NCBI GenBank assembly: GCA_963822095.1
Contig: CAWGGS010000033.1
Location: forward strand, 19,714-83,713
DNA: 64,000 bases
Direction: 5' to 3'
Source: CAWGGS01 sp963822095
Lineage (GTDB): Bacteria > Desulfobacterota > Desulfobulbia > Desulfobulbales > Desulfocapsaceae
Position numbers and translations under genes: made by a program. The notes under the pieces were generated by a model. It saw nothing but the letters and a program-made list of their open reading frames with translations. It made no database searches and was not told the DNA's origin. The first letter of the stretch is position 1. The number at the start of each line of letters is the position of its first letter. Shown in pieces: positions 44,824-55,600 of the stretch.

Positions 44824-46371
44824 TTATGATTTTTGAATATTGAGTTTACGCATGCGGGCGCGTAATGTACTGCGGTCAAGGCCGAGGATTTCAGCCGCAC
44901 TGTTTTTCCCACTGATTTTCCACTGCGTTTGTGCAAGCACCCGCGTAACATGGTCCCGTTCAACCGATTCCAAGGTTTCCGGGCTGGGATGCGCCTCTTT
45001 GGACGGCCTCCTGAGTTCATCGACAAGACGCAGCTTTGGGCCTGATGAGTTAATCACCGCCCGTTCAAGGACATTTTCCAGCTCTCGAACATTCCCAGGC
45101 CAGTGGTAGCCCTCCAGGGCATGTATTACGCCTGCCGGAATGATTTCAATGATCCTGCCCAACCGCTTGGCAATCTTCTTGACATAAAAATCCACCAGAA
45201 GCGGGATGTCCACTAAACGATCCCGAAGCGGTGGTACGGTGATCGGGAAAATATTCAAACGGTACCAGAGATCTTCACGAAAACGGCCTCTTCGGACCTC
45301 TTCCTCCAGATTTCGATTGGTAGCGGCAATGATCCGTGTATCGACCTTGAGGGTATGCGAGCTGCCAAGTCGTTCAAACTCGCCATCCTGGATGACCCTC
45401 AACAGTTTTGCCTGGAGCTCCAAGGGCAACTCTCCTATTTCATCGAGAAAGAGGGTGGTGCCGTTGGCGACTTCGAATCGTCCCAGACGACGGGCTCCAG
45501 ACCCGGTGAAGGCGCCTTTCTCATGACCAAACAGCTCGCTCTCGATAAGACTTGTCGGCAGGGTTGCGCAATTTACTTTTACCAACGCCCGTTTTTTACG
45601 CAGGCTCAGGCCGTGAACGGCACGGGCAACCAACTCTTTTCCGGTTCCCGTTTCGCCTAAAATCAGAACGGTGGTATTGCTGCCGGCAATCTGCTCGACC
45701 TTATAGAGGACGTATTTGAGCCCATCACTTTGGCCGATAATATTCTCAAAGTTGTATTCCAGCTTTATTTCATCCTGGAGATAGGCTCGTTCCGCCTCCA
45801 ACTGGTCTTTCAATTTTTTTATTTCGACTAAGGCTGTCTCAGCAGTGAGTCTCTTGTTTTCCGCCTCTTCCCTTGCCACGACAAGGTCGGCCGTGCGCTT
45901 TTCAACAAGTTCCTCTAGGCCTCTTTTGTAATATTCGCGATCAGTTACATCGTAAATGGACATAAAGATCAACCACGTTTCGTCTTCCTCTCTTACAATC
46001 CATCTGGCATTCAGCTGCAGAATCTTCGAACCCAGGCCCTCAAACGTATGTTCCACCTCAAAGTCACTGACGGCTGTCTTTTGGGCAAGAATGTCCTCAA
46101 GCAGTTCTCTCAGCCGCGGAATATCCCATTGCCGGTTGCCAAGATCATAGAAGGTTACCCCTTCCACCTCATCGGGGGCGAGATTGAATGTACGGAAAAA
46201 GGAATAATTGGCCTTTACCACCTTCAAGGCGGGATCAAGGATGACGATGGGTTCGCGAACTGATCCTAAAAGGACGTCAAAAACCTCAAGAAAGGAATGG
46301 ATCCGTTGAGCATGAGATCCGATCTTCTTGAGTTTTTCTCCCTTGTTTTTAGAGGATCGATCACTGCTCAT
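44824..46371 (-). CDS. Sigma-54-dependent transcriptional activator with PAS domain
   Basis: 515 residues from the ATG at 46371, eight bases after a GGAGG site. An in-frame GTG five codons upstream is less likely. Domain order: PAS (about 30-150), coiled coil (150-205), AAA+ (about 208-440), Fis-type helix-turn-helix (about 475-512). Walker A is GETGTGKE (239-246). The sigma-54 contact loop reads GAFTGS (286-291), with Ser in place of the usual final Ala. The DNA-binding end reads SAAEILGLDRSTLRARMRKL. There is no receiver domain, so the PAS domain must sense the signal. It is the best candidate to bind the tandem palindromes in this window. Confidence 0.93.
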   Translation of the reverse strand: MSSDRSSKNKGEKLKKIGSHAQRIHSFLEVFDVLLGSVREPIVILDPALKVVKANYSFFRTFNLAPDEVEGVTFYDLGNRQWDIPRLRELLEDILAQKTAVSDFEVEHTFEGLGSKILQLNARWIVREEDETWLIFMSIYDVTDREYYKRGLEELVEKRTADLVVAREEAENKRLTAETALVEIKKLKDQLEAERAYLQDEIKLEYNFENIIGQSDGLKYVLYKVEQIAGSNTTVLILGETGTGKELVARAVHGLSLRKKRALVKVNCATLPTSLIESELFGHEKGAFTGSGARRLGRFEVANGTTLFLDEIGELPLELQAKLLRVIQDGEFERLGSSHTLKVDTRIIAATNRNLEEEVRRGRFREDLWYRLNIFPITVPPLRDRLVDIPLLVDFYVKKIAKRLGRIIEIIPAGVIHALEGYHWPGNVRELENVLERAVINSSGPKLRLVDELRRPSKEAHPSPETLESVERDHVTRVLAQTQWKISGKNSAAEILGLDRSTLRARMRKLNIQKS

Positions 46372-46429
46372 GAAAAAAGCCTCCACTTTCGACGCATCGG
46401 TTTCATTCGATTGATTCTTATATCAGACA

Positions 46430-49336
46430 TTATTTATCGCAGTCACTCTCCGATTCATTTTTATCATCCAGGTACTCGGAATAGAGTTTCTTCATGCAAA
46501 TGGGGCAAATACTATGACTAAACTGGACATCGGTGCGCTCGCTGATATAGCTTTCCACCTGGCTCCAGAACCCCTTGTCATCGCGGATATTTTTACAGTT
46601 GGCGCAGATGGGGATGATACCGCGAAGCGTTTGAATTTCTTCCTGCGCAGTTTTGAGCGCCTCCTGGTTTTTCTTCTCCTGGGTAATGTCCACAAAGGTC
46701 AGCACCGCGCCTTCGATAATGTTGTCGAGGGTGCGGTAGGGCAGGATACGCATGGTGTACCACTTGTCCTCCGCTGTCTGCACATCCATCTCTTGTGGAA
46801 CCAGGGTGTCCAATACAGTCTGCACGTCCTTGATAAGACGGTCATAACCGATCAGGTTGGAGACGATATGCCCTACGGGCCGTCCCACGTCGTCCGGGAT
46901 CAGGTTGATAATCCGGTTGGCTGCCGGTGTGAAACGCAGGATGCGCAGCCCATGATCCACAAAAACGGTGGCGATACCGGTCCCTGCCAGCAGATTGTTC
47001 ATGTCGTTGTTGGCCGTGGTCAGATCGGCCACCTTGGTCTGCAGCTCAGCGTTGACCGTGGCCAGCTCTTCATTGACCGATTGCAACTCCTCCTTGGAGG
47101 TCTCCAGCTCCTCGTTGGTGGATTGCAGTTCCTCGTTCACCGACTGCATCTCTTCGTTCGAGGATTTGAGCTCTTCATTGGAGGTCTCCAACTCCTCGTT
47201 GGCCGCCTGGAGATATTCTTCCTTGGCCCGCAGTTCCTGCCTGAGCGTTGCGATATCTACGTTGGCCTTGAACTCCGCCAAAGCATCATTGCCATCAGGA
47301 TGTGTCGCCGGATCACTATAAACCTGCTCCACTTCCTCCAAAATTATGAGGAAAAGAGGCGCCTCAGTCGTTACCGAAGGGCCGGTAACCACGGGGAGGA
47401 TGGTCAGGTTGACCAAGCTGAAGTCACCATTGGTCTTGACCCGCAGGCCGGGGGAACGCATGATCTCGTTAGTCTTCACCGCCTTCTGCAGAACCGTCGT
47501 CAACTCGTGTCGCAGTCCTTCGCGGGCCATCTTCAAGACGTTGTTGATACCTGACTCACCCGGGGCAGGTTCCAGGTACATGCCGGTGCGGCCATGGAGA
47601 TAGAGGATGTCTCCGCGATTATTGACCAGCGCGCCGGTCGGGGCAACCTGTTGCAGCAGTGCCCGTTCGGTCAGCTCCCTTAGGGACAGTTTTCCGGGAA
47701 CTCCTCTCTTTTCGGCTACCTGCAGAGCGGTTTCTTCACGGGTTACAAGCGATGGGAGAAATCGGCCCAGGGCCGTGCGGCCAGCACTGTGAACATCCTG
47801 TTTTCGTTTAAACACCTTAGCTGTAACATCCTTAACGGCAAACAGATCGCTAAACTCTCCCACGCTCTCCGAGGTGCCCAGAAAGAGGAATCCGCCCGGG
47901 CCGAGCGCGTAATGGAATAAAGGAATAAGCTTCTTCTGCAGCTCACCGCTCATGTAAATCAGGAGATTGCGGCAACTGATCAGATCGAGTTTGGAAAACG
48001 GCGGGTCTCTGATTACGTCCTGCTCGGAAAAGACCACCATGTCCCGGATGCTCTTGTGAATGCGATAGGTACTGTCGTCGGCTTCAGTTGAAAAAAAACG
48101 TGCCAGCCGTTCAGGAGTTATGTCAATGGCGATGCTAGCCGGATAGAGACCGGTGCGGGCCGTGGCAATTGCACGGCTGTCGATATCGGTGGCAAAGATC
48201 TGCACTTTGTAGCTCTGTTTCAAGTCCTCAAGGCACTCCTGCAGAAGAATGGCAATGGAATAGGCCTCTTCGCCGGTTGAGCAACCCGGCGACCAGACAC
48301 GGACCGTGCTGTCTCCCGGTCTGCCGTCAAAAAGACTGGGGAGAATATGTTCCTCAAGGACCTTAAAGGCCTCGGGATCACGAAAGAAATTGGTCACGCC
48401 GATCAGCAGGTCACGAAAGAGTGCTTCGACCTCGGCAGGCGTCCGCTGCAGATACTTGACATAGTCGTCTATCTTTTTAATCTGGTGGACGGCCATGCGT
48501 CGTTCGATACGGCGATTAATCGTGCTCGGTTTATAGAGGGAAAAATCATGATCGGTCTGGGCCCGCAACATGACGAAGATCTTTTTCTGTACGTTTTCGA
48601 TCGTGGGCGGCGAGGTGATGGGAGACCTGGGATGTTTGCCGAAGGCGTGTGCCGCATAGGCTATGAGTTGTGCCGCCATCTCGGAAGGCGGCAGCTGGTA
48701 ATCGACCAGTCCGGTGGCGATGGCGCTGCGTGGCATGCCGTCGTATTCGGTGGAATCGGGGGACTGGGCCATAACCATGCCACCCTCACCTTTGATCGCA
48801 CGGACGCCAAGGGTTCCATCGCTGCCGGTGCCGGAAAGCACAATGCAGATGGCCCGCTCGTGCTGATCCTGAGCCAGCGACCGGAAGAAGTAGTCGATGG
48901 GCAGACGCTGCCCCCGGGGGGCGCTCGGTTCAAACAACTGGAGCGCACCGTTTAAAAAGGCCATGTCGCGTCCTGGCGGGATGATGTAGGCGCAGTTGGG
49001 TGAAACCTCCATCCCATCTGTTACCTCGAAGACCTGCATGCGGGTGTAGCGCCGGATGAGACCGGTGAGGATGCTCTTGTGGTCCGGGGCCAGATGCTGC
49101 ACCAGCACGAAGGCCATTCCGGGAGCGACGTCAGTGGGCATGCCGGAAAAAAAGGCCTCGAAGGCCGCCAGTCCACCAGCAGATGCCCCGATGCCGACGA
49201 TGGGAAACCCGAGCGTGGAATTCCCGGATTCTTCCTTTATCTCTGGGGCCTTCACAGCAAGCGTCTCTGCCTTGATGGTTGAGGCACTGTTCGTTGCACC
49301 TGCTGTTTCGGTTTTCTTCTTTTTCCTGGATGTCAT
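46430..49336 (-). CDS. CheB-CheR-PAS fusion signalling protein with C-terminal four-Cys motif
   Basis: 968 residues. A CheB methylesterase domain shows its catalytic Ser in GIGASAGGLAAF (S52), His in LVQHLAPDH and Asp in LSGTGSDGTLG. A CheR methyltransferase domain follows (SPGCSTGEEAYSIAILL, FATDIDSRAI, VIRDPPFSKLDLISCRNLLIYM). Then come a PAS-like region, a long coiled coil built of repeated NEEL units (about 700-780), a second PAS (about 800-900) and a tail with PICANCKNIRDDKGFW and SICPICMKKLYSE. No histidine kinase domain is present. The activator gene starts 58 bases downstream, so the two probably form one signalling unit. Confidence 0.93.
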   Translation of the reverse strand: MTSRKKKKTETAGATNSASTIKAETLAVKAPEIKEESGNSTLGFPIVGIGASAGGLAAFEAFFSGMPTDVAPGMAFVLVQHLAPDHKSILTGLIRRYTRMQVFEVTDGMEVSPNCAYIIPPGRDMAFLNGALQLFEPSAPRGQRLPIDYFFRSLAQDQHERAICIVLSGTGSDGTLGVRAIKGEGGMVMAQSPDSTEYDGMPRSAIATGLVDYQLPPSEMAAQLIAYAAHAFGKHPRSPITSPPTIENVQKKIFVMLRAQTDHDFSLYKPSTINRRIERRMAVHQIKKIDDYVKYLQRTPAEVEALFRDLLIGVTNFFRDPEAFKVLEEHILPSLFDGRPGDSTVRVWSPGCSTGEEAYSIAILLQECLEDLKQSYKVQIFATDIDSRAIATARTGLYPASIAIDITPERLARFFSTEADDSTYRIHKSIRDMVVFSEQDVIRDPPFSKLDLISCRNLLIYMSGELQKKLIPLFHYALGPGGFLFLGTSESVGEFSDLFAVKDVTAKVFKRKQDVHSAGRTALGRFLPSLVTREETALQVAEKRGVPGKLSLRELTERALLQQVAPTGALVNNRGDILYLHGRTGMYLEPAPGESGINNVLKMAREGLRHELTTVLQKAVKTNEIMRSPGLRVKTNGDFSLVNLTILPVVTGPSVTTEAPLFLIILEEVEQVYSDPATHPDGNDALAEFKANVDIATLRQELRAKEEYLQAANEELETSNEELKSSNEEMQSVNEELQSTNEELETSKEELQSVNEELATVNAELQTKVADLTTANNDMNNLLAGTGIATVFVDHGLRILRFTPAANRIINLIPDDVGRPVGHIVSNLIGYDRLIKDVQTVLDTLVPQEMDVQTAEDKWYTMRILPYRTLDNIIEGAVLTFVDITQEKKNQEALKTAQEEIQTLRGIIPICANCKNIRDDKGFWSQVESYISERTDVQFSHSICPICMKKLYSEYLDDKNESESDCDK

Positions 49337-49611
49337 TTTGCTCTCCGATACCTACAGACGTTTGTTGGCTTTACCTGCACTCTGCCCTGCTCCAATGGTA
49401 TTCCGCATCTTTCCGGTCATTGCTGATATTTTGTGCCTTACCCAATATAAGCTGTACTAAAAAAAACAAGAAATCTTGAGATAAATTTGACAATCAGAAG
49501 TTTGAATAACCTCCAAGGCACTTATCCCCCCTTGTGGATGTTAGGTGATCATACCGGAGTATCACAGGAGGAGAGCTGCTAGCGGAGAAGTCTTGCTCGT
49601 AAAATCCGTTT
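49337..49611. other. Gap upstream of the CheB-CheR gene, nothing recognised
   Basis: 275 bases between the end of the cyclic glucan synthase gene and the CheB-CheR gene. It should carry the promoter of the signalling operon. I see no sigma-54 module and no clear terminator. Confidence 0.4.
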
Positions 49612-52600
49612 TCAATTCCTGTCTGACCGGTCCGGACCAGCGCCACACTCTCCCTCATGAAGCATTTGGGTCTGTTCGCCCGCTCCTTTCGAAACTCCCA
49701 TTCTGACTATTACCCGATGTTTTATCAATTCTCTTTCCAAAGAGATGACACCATCGGTCACACGCCTTCCGTCCATCTCCACCCAGGCAACACCGTACTC
49801 ACAACCTTCCGGATTCTCTACCTGGATTTCATAGACCGTCTCACCGTGCCGATAGGTAAGGCTGAATCCCGGCCAGGAAGACGGGATAACAGGATGTATC
49901 CGCAGGGTTTTTCCACGTATCTCAAGGCCCAGGACCTCTTCAGTCCAGGCCCGGTACATCCACGCCGCGGCACCGGTATACCACGACCAGCCACCCTGGC
50001 CGATCCGACCGGGCAGGCGGTAGACGTCGGCTGCAACCACATAGGGCTCTACCCCGTAATGCCAGACAGCAGACGCATCGCGGGCGTGCTCAATGGGATT
50101 GAGCAGACGCAACAGTTTCACCGCCCGCTCCCCATCTCCTTTACGGGCCAGAGCCATGGCCATCCACAGGGCAGCGTGGGTATACTGGCCACCGTTTTCG
50201 CGCACTCCCGGAGGGTATCCTTTGATATAGCCGGGAGAAGGCTCCGAGTGGTCGAAAGGCGGGGTAAAGAGCAGCGCCAGACCTTCTGCCTCATGGATGA
50301 GATGCCGCCAGGCCGATTCCAGGGCCTGATCCGCACGCCCGGGCTCGGCAGCGCCTGAAAGCCATGCCCACGATTGAGGCAGGGAATCGATTTTTGCCTC
50401 GGTATTTGCAGCGGAGCCAAGGGGCGAACCGTCATCAAAAGTCCCTCGCAGATACCACTCTCCATCCCAGGCCACCTGTTCGATCCGCTTCATAAGGGCA
50501 TCTCGCTCCTCACGGTACGTCGTGCTCATTTTCGGTTGTTTCATAACCGTAGCCAGTTCGGCCATACCCAGTAGACAGTCACAGAGGAACCAGGCGAGCC
50601 AGACGCTCTCCCCCTTCCCCTCTGCACCCACCAGGTTCATCCCGTCGTTCCAGTCCCCTGTTCCCATCAGGGGCAGGCCATGTGGCCCGATCGTCAACCC
50701 GCGGCCGACCGCACGTCGGCAGTGTTCAAAGACCGTGGCGTGTTCAAGGCTTATCTCCGGCGTGGAAAACTGTTCATGTTGCTCGTCTGTCAGCATCTCC
50801 GCTTCGAGGAAGGGAACCTCGACCTGCAGAATGTCGGCATCACCGGTCGTGCGGACATACTCGGCTACCACGTAGGGGAGCCAGAGAAGGTCGTCGGAAA
50901 TACGCGAACGGATCCCGGCCCCCGCAGGTTCATGCCACCAATGCTGGACATCTCCTTCCTTGAACTGTCGGCCCACTGCCTTCAGGATCTGGGTCCGGGC
51001 CAGGTCCGGTCTGGTGTAGCAAAAGGCCATGATATCCTGCAGCTGATCGCGAAAACCAAATGCGCCCCCCGACTGGTAAAAGGCCGTACGGCCCCAAATG
51101 CGGCAACTAAGCGACTGGTACTGCAGCCAGCGGTTGATCAGCAGGTCTGTCGCCAGTTCCGGGGTCTGCACTTCAATAGTCCCCAGGAGGGTATTCCACC
51201 AGGCCTTCGTCTGCACAAACGCGTCCTCAAAGCTCTGAACATCCTGATGCCTGATGACCAGCTCCCGTGCCCCGACCACCGATTTGGCCTGGCCCAGCAT
51301 GCCAGATGATATCTTTTCGCTCGCCGGGTGCCATATCCAGCGTGACGCGGAGTGACGCGCAGGGATCCAGCCCGGCCCCGGCCCGTTGTGACAGCCGGGT
51401 CCGCTCCATGGCCACCGGAAGAGCCGGAGAGCCGTTACGACCGAGGAAGGCGGTACGGTCACAACCATAGGAGTCGGCCTGGGGAGTAATGGTCACGAAG
51501 GTGACCCGCTCCGGGTAGTCGGGATGGTAACGATTCATGGCCAGCAGGGCGCCGGCTTCGTCATCCCAATGGGTCATGACATGCATCTGGGAGGTCTCGC
51601 GGGTTTCACCGAGGATCAGCTCTACATAATAGGTTACCGAAAGCCTGCGTCGTCTGGAGGAGGCATTGGTAAGCCGCAGGCGCTGGAGCTTGACAGGATC
51701 GCCGTCTCCGTTTTTATCAACGGGGACAAAGACGGTCAACTCCTGCTCGATGCCATGACTGTTGTGCTCAAAGACGGTGTACCCCGCTCCATGCCGGGCC
51801 CGATAGGCGGTCTCCTCACGGATCGGTGCCGCGGTGGGCGACCAGAAGAGGCCGCTCTCCTCGTCTCGAATATACAGGGCCTCCGTCGCCGGATCCAGGA
51901 CCGGATCGTTGGACCAGCCGGTCAGGCGGTTGCGCTGGCTGTTGCCGTACCAGGTGAAGCCGGCACCGGTTTCGCTGACCATGGTGCCGAAGGTTGGGCC
52001 TGCGATAACATTCACCCACGGTGCCGGGGTGTTGGTGCCGGGGCCAAGATAGATCGCATATTCATGCCCGTCCGGGGTAAAACCGCCAAGACTGTTGAAG
52101 TAATTCAACTCCATGAACGGAAGCGGGGCCGAGGGCTCCCGGGAGGTTCGTTTGATTGGCAGCGTTTTCAGGATTTCGGGAGCCTCGACGAAGACGCCTA
52201 ACTGCTGAGGGAGGGTGCCTCGTGCCGCCACCAGAACCACACAGGCAACGGCCTTCAGGAGCTTAAGATCCTCCTCAGGAATCTGTGCCGCACCCTTTAG
52301 GAAGATCCCTCCCGCCCGATCGGTCGCCGACGAAAGGGTATTGGCCTGAATCATCTGCTCCAGTCGTTCCTGGAGCGGCTGTTGATAACCGCCTGCCTCC
52401 TCATTGAGAATTACCAGATCGGTCGACAATCCATGCATCCTGAGATAGGTATGGGCCTGAAGCATCTGGCGCACGAGACTCATCTCCCACACCTCGCCGA
52501 CGGTGAGCAAAATAAGAGGCAGATCGCCCGAGATGCCGTATGGCCACAGGCCGGCCTGGCCCTTGCGGTTTTCTTCGAGTCGTTTTGCCGGAGCGCGCAG

Positions 52601-55600
52601 GAGGGAATTGGGAAACAACAGGTGACTTGCCAGTTTCTGGAAACGGCGCGCCTCGTCAGGATGAATGCGGAGCATCTGCAACTGCTGCTGGGCCAGGTGC
52701 CAGGCAAATTCCATAGCCCGATCAGCTGCATGCGGGTCGTTGAACTTATCCAGCAGCAGCAGGACCTGTTCACGGTTTGTCCCCACAGCAAGAACCAGGG
52801 AAACCTGAGCCCGCTGACCCGGTTCCAGGGTAATGTTGCGCCGTAAACTGAGAATCGGATCAAGGACAAAGCCCTGACTGCAGCCAAGGTCCTGCACGGC
52901 CCCCATGGGATTTTTAAGCGTACGACCGCGGCCGATAAACCATTTCCGGTCGGTCTCAAACTGCCAGTCTTTCCCGTTTCGATTTTCACCATCTGTCTGC
53001 TGCAGCATCAGGCAATGGGCCACATACAGAGGCGGGTCGTTTTCACCCCGTAGCCGCCGGTGGGCGAGAAGGGTTTGTTGCCCGGGGATCGCTTCGGTCT
53101 GAATAAACATCTTGTTGAATGCCGGGTGCTGGCGATCCGCATTATGGGGAGCCAGGGAGAGTTCAATATAGCTGGTCAGGTTCAGACGACGGACGCGGGC
53201 AGAGCGATTGACCAGGGTAATCCGTCGAACTTCCACATTATATTCCGGCGAGACGATGATCTCTGTCTCGGTATGGATCCCGTCATCAATACGTCGGAAT
53301 ATGGCGCGGTCCAAGGAAAAGTCAACAGAATACCCGTTGAGCTTTCCTCCGACCGGATGATAGGTGGCGGACCAGAGGCGATCGGTATCGGGCTCATGAA
53401 TATAACAGAAGGTCCCCATCCCATCACAGGTCGGGTCGGACCGCCAGCGGGTGAGTTCCCTGTTGCCCCACTGGCTGTAGCCGCCGCCGCCGTTGGTGAT
53501 CATCAGATCATAGCGCCCGTTGGAAAGCAGCAGTGTCTTGGGTGTGGAGGTATGGGGTGTGGTAAAGGTACTCCCCGTTGGAGCGATCAGATCCTGTTCC
53601 AGTAACAGCTCAGGCTCTGTCTGCCTTGTTGAGATCAGATGCAACGGCGGCAGGGTTGGGATGCGCTCCTGCAGCAACGCCTCGAAGGCCTGAACCCTGG
53701 GATCGCTGTGAAAACGTCGTTGAAAAGGGTTACCATGAAGAAAGTTGGTCAGCGCCAGGAATGCCATACCCTGGTGATGGGCCATATACGCCTCGACAAT
53801 CACCCCGCGTTTCTGCGTCTCGCCCGAGGCGTCACGCTGTGATCGCCGGCTGAAATCCATCGCCTCAAAATACCCGTACTCGCCAAGCAAACCCAGCCCC
53901 GCCATTCGCTTCAGGTTCAGCACGGTCTTGCCGGGGGCCACGCTCAATGCCAGCAGGGCGGCATAGGGAGCGACGACCACCTGTTCCTTCAACCCGCGTT
54001 TCAACCCAAGGGCCGGAACTCCGAAGGCCTTATACTGATAGGTCTTTTCCAGATCCAGATCGGCAAAAGCAGATTCGGAAATGCCCCACGGCACATGATG
54101 CGTGCGGCCATAGGCAATCTGGACGTCCACCGCTTCCCGGGCCGCCTTATCCAGAAGTGAATTGCCGTAGGAACGCTGGAACAAAAGCGGCATCAGATAT
54201 TCGAACATGGTCCCGGTCCAGCTCAACAGGACCCTCTGCCGGCCGATGGCTCCGTACGGCCTGTTCAGGGAAAACCAATGTTCCAAAGGGACATCGCCTC
54301 GGGCAATGGCGACAAAACTTCCGAACCGCGCCTCGCTGGCCAGCAGATCGTAGCTGGAGTTATCCAGATGATTAGTGGAGGTGTTGTAGCCGATGGAGAA
54401 CAATTTGCGCTTGGGGTCATAGAGAAATCGCATGTTCATCCCCGCCGACAGCGTGCGGATGTCCGTGATCAATTGCTCGGCTGCCCCCAATGTTTCTCCG
54501 GCCAGCCATTGTGCCGTGGAAAAGGCCTCCATCATACGGTCAAACCAGGCGGTAAAAGGTGTGCATGTCCCTGGAGATTCGGCCCGGATTTCCTTGAGGA
54601 TCCGGATCGATTCGATCCGGCCATGGGCAAGAGCGATCAGGGATGGTGCCTGGGACAGGTCGCGATCGATGGCGTCAATGACCGCCTGCCCCAGCGGGGC
54701 AAGTTCTGTCTTGGTTCTTTCGGCCAGGATTTCGATCCAGGCAAGATAACGATCCGAGATGGATAACCAGGCGGCCGCCTGCTCTTCCAGCTCTTTCGCC
54801 CACGGTGTGTCCCCTGCAGCAACGGTTACGGACCTGACATGTTGTCTCATCCGACGTTGCAGACCGACCATGTCCACAAGGCCTGAGGGGGGAGTATACC
54901 AGTCACTCAGCAATGTTTCCAGGCTTGTACCATCGACAGTCTCTTTCTTGCTTACGATCTGCCTCAGGATTTCACCGGTATCAGCCAGGCCCGAAAAGGC
55001 CTTACCGTCCAGAAGAGGGGCGTGCACCAGTTCGCCAAGCCCATGTTCCAGAGCCCACAGGGCGCCCAGCAGGTTACCGCTGTCGACGGTGGAGACGTAG
55101 CGGGGTTCCAGAGGTGCCAGTGTTTTGATATTATACCAATTCAGGAGATGTCCTTCATACCGGTCCAGGCGAGCAATGGTTGCCATGGTATTGCTCAGTC
55201 GATCAACCACCTGGTTAATGGTCAGGTATCCGGAATCGGAGGCCCCCAGGGCACTCGTCATCCAGAGACCGATATTGGTCGGGCTGGTTCGCATGGCCAG
55301 GCGGTTCTGATGGGAAACCTGGTAGTTGTCGGGTGGCAACCATGATGTATCTGGGCTGACAAAAACCGAGAAATAACGCCAGGTTCTCCGGGCGACCTGC
55401 CTGAGCAGGCGGCGGTCCGCCTCCGGCAGTTGTTGCGTCCGCTTTTGCCGGTCGGTTTCCAGATTTAAACGCCGGCCGAGCAGGGGGGAGAAAAACCATA
55501 AAACAAGCCAGGGTGCAGCAAGCAGCAGACTTTCCGGCATGACGCCTGCGACCACAAACCCCACGATACTACTGAAGAGGCTTCCCAGTGTCAGGCTCAT

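Noticed and set aside
47040..47220. Regularly spaced DNA repeats that might suggest a CRISPR array
   Set aside because: They encode the NEEL coiled-coil repeat in an intact reading frame, and no spacers or cas genes are present.
46514..47554. A 346-codon plus-strand open frame opposite the CheB-CheR gene
   Set aside because: Its LQLL repeats mirror the NEEL coiled-coil repeats of the real gene on the other strand.
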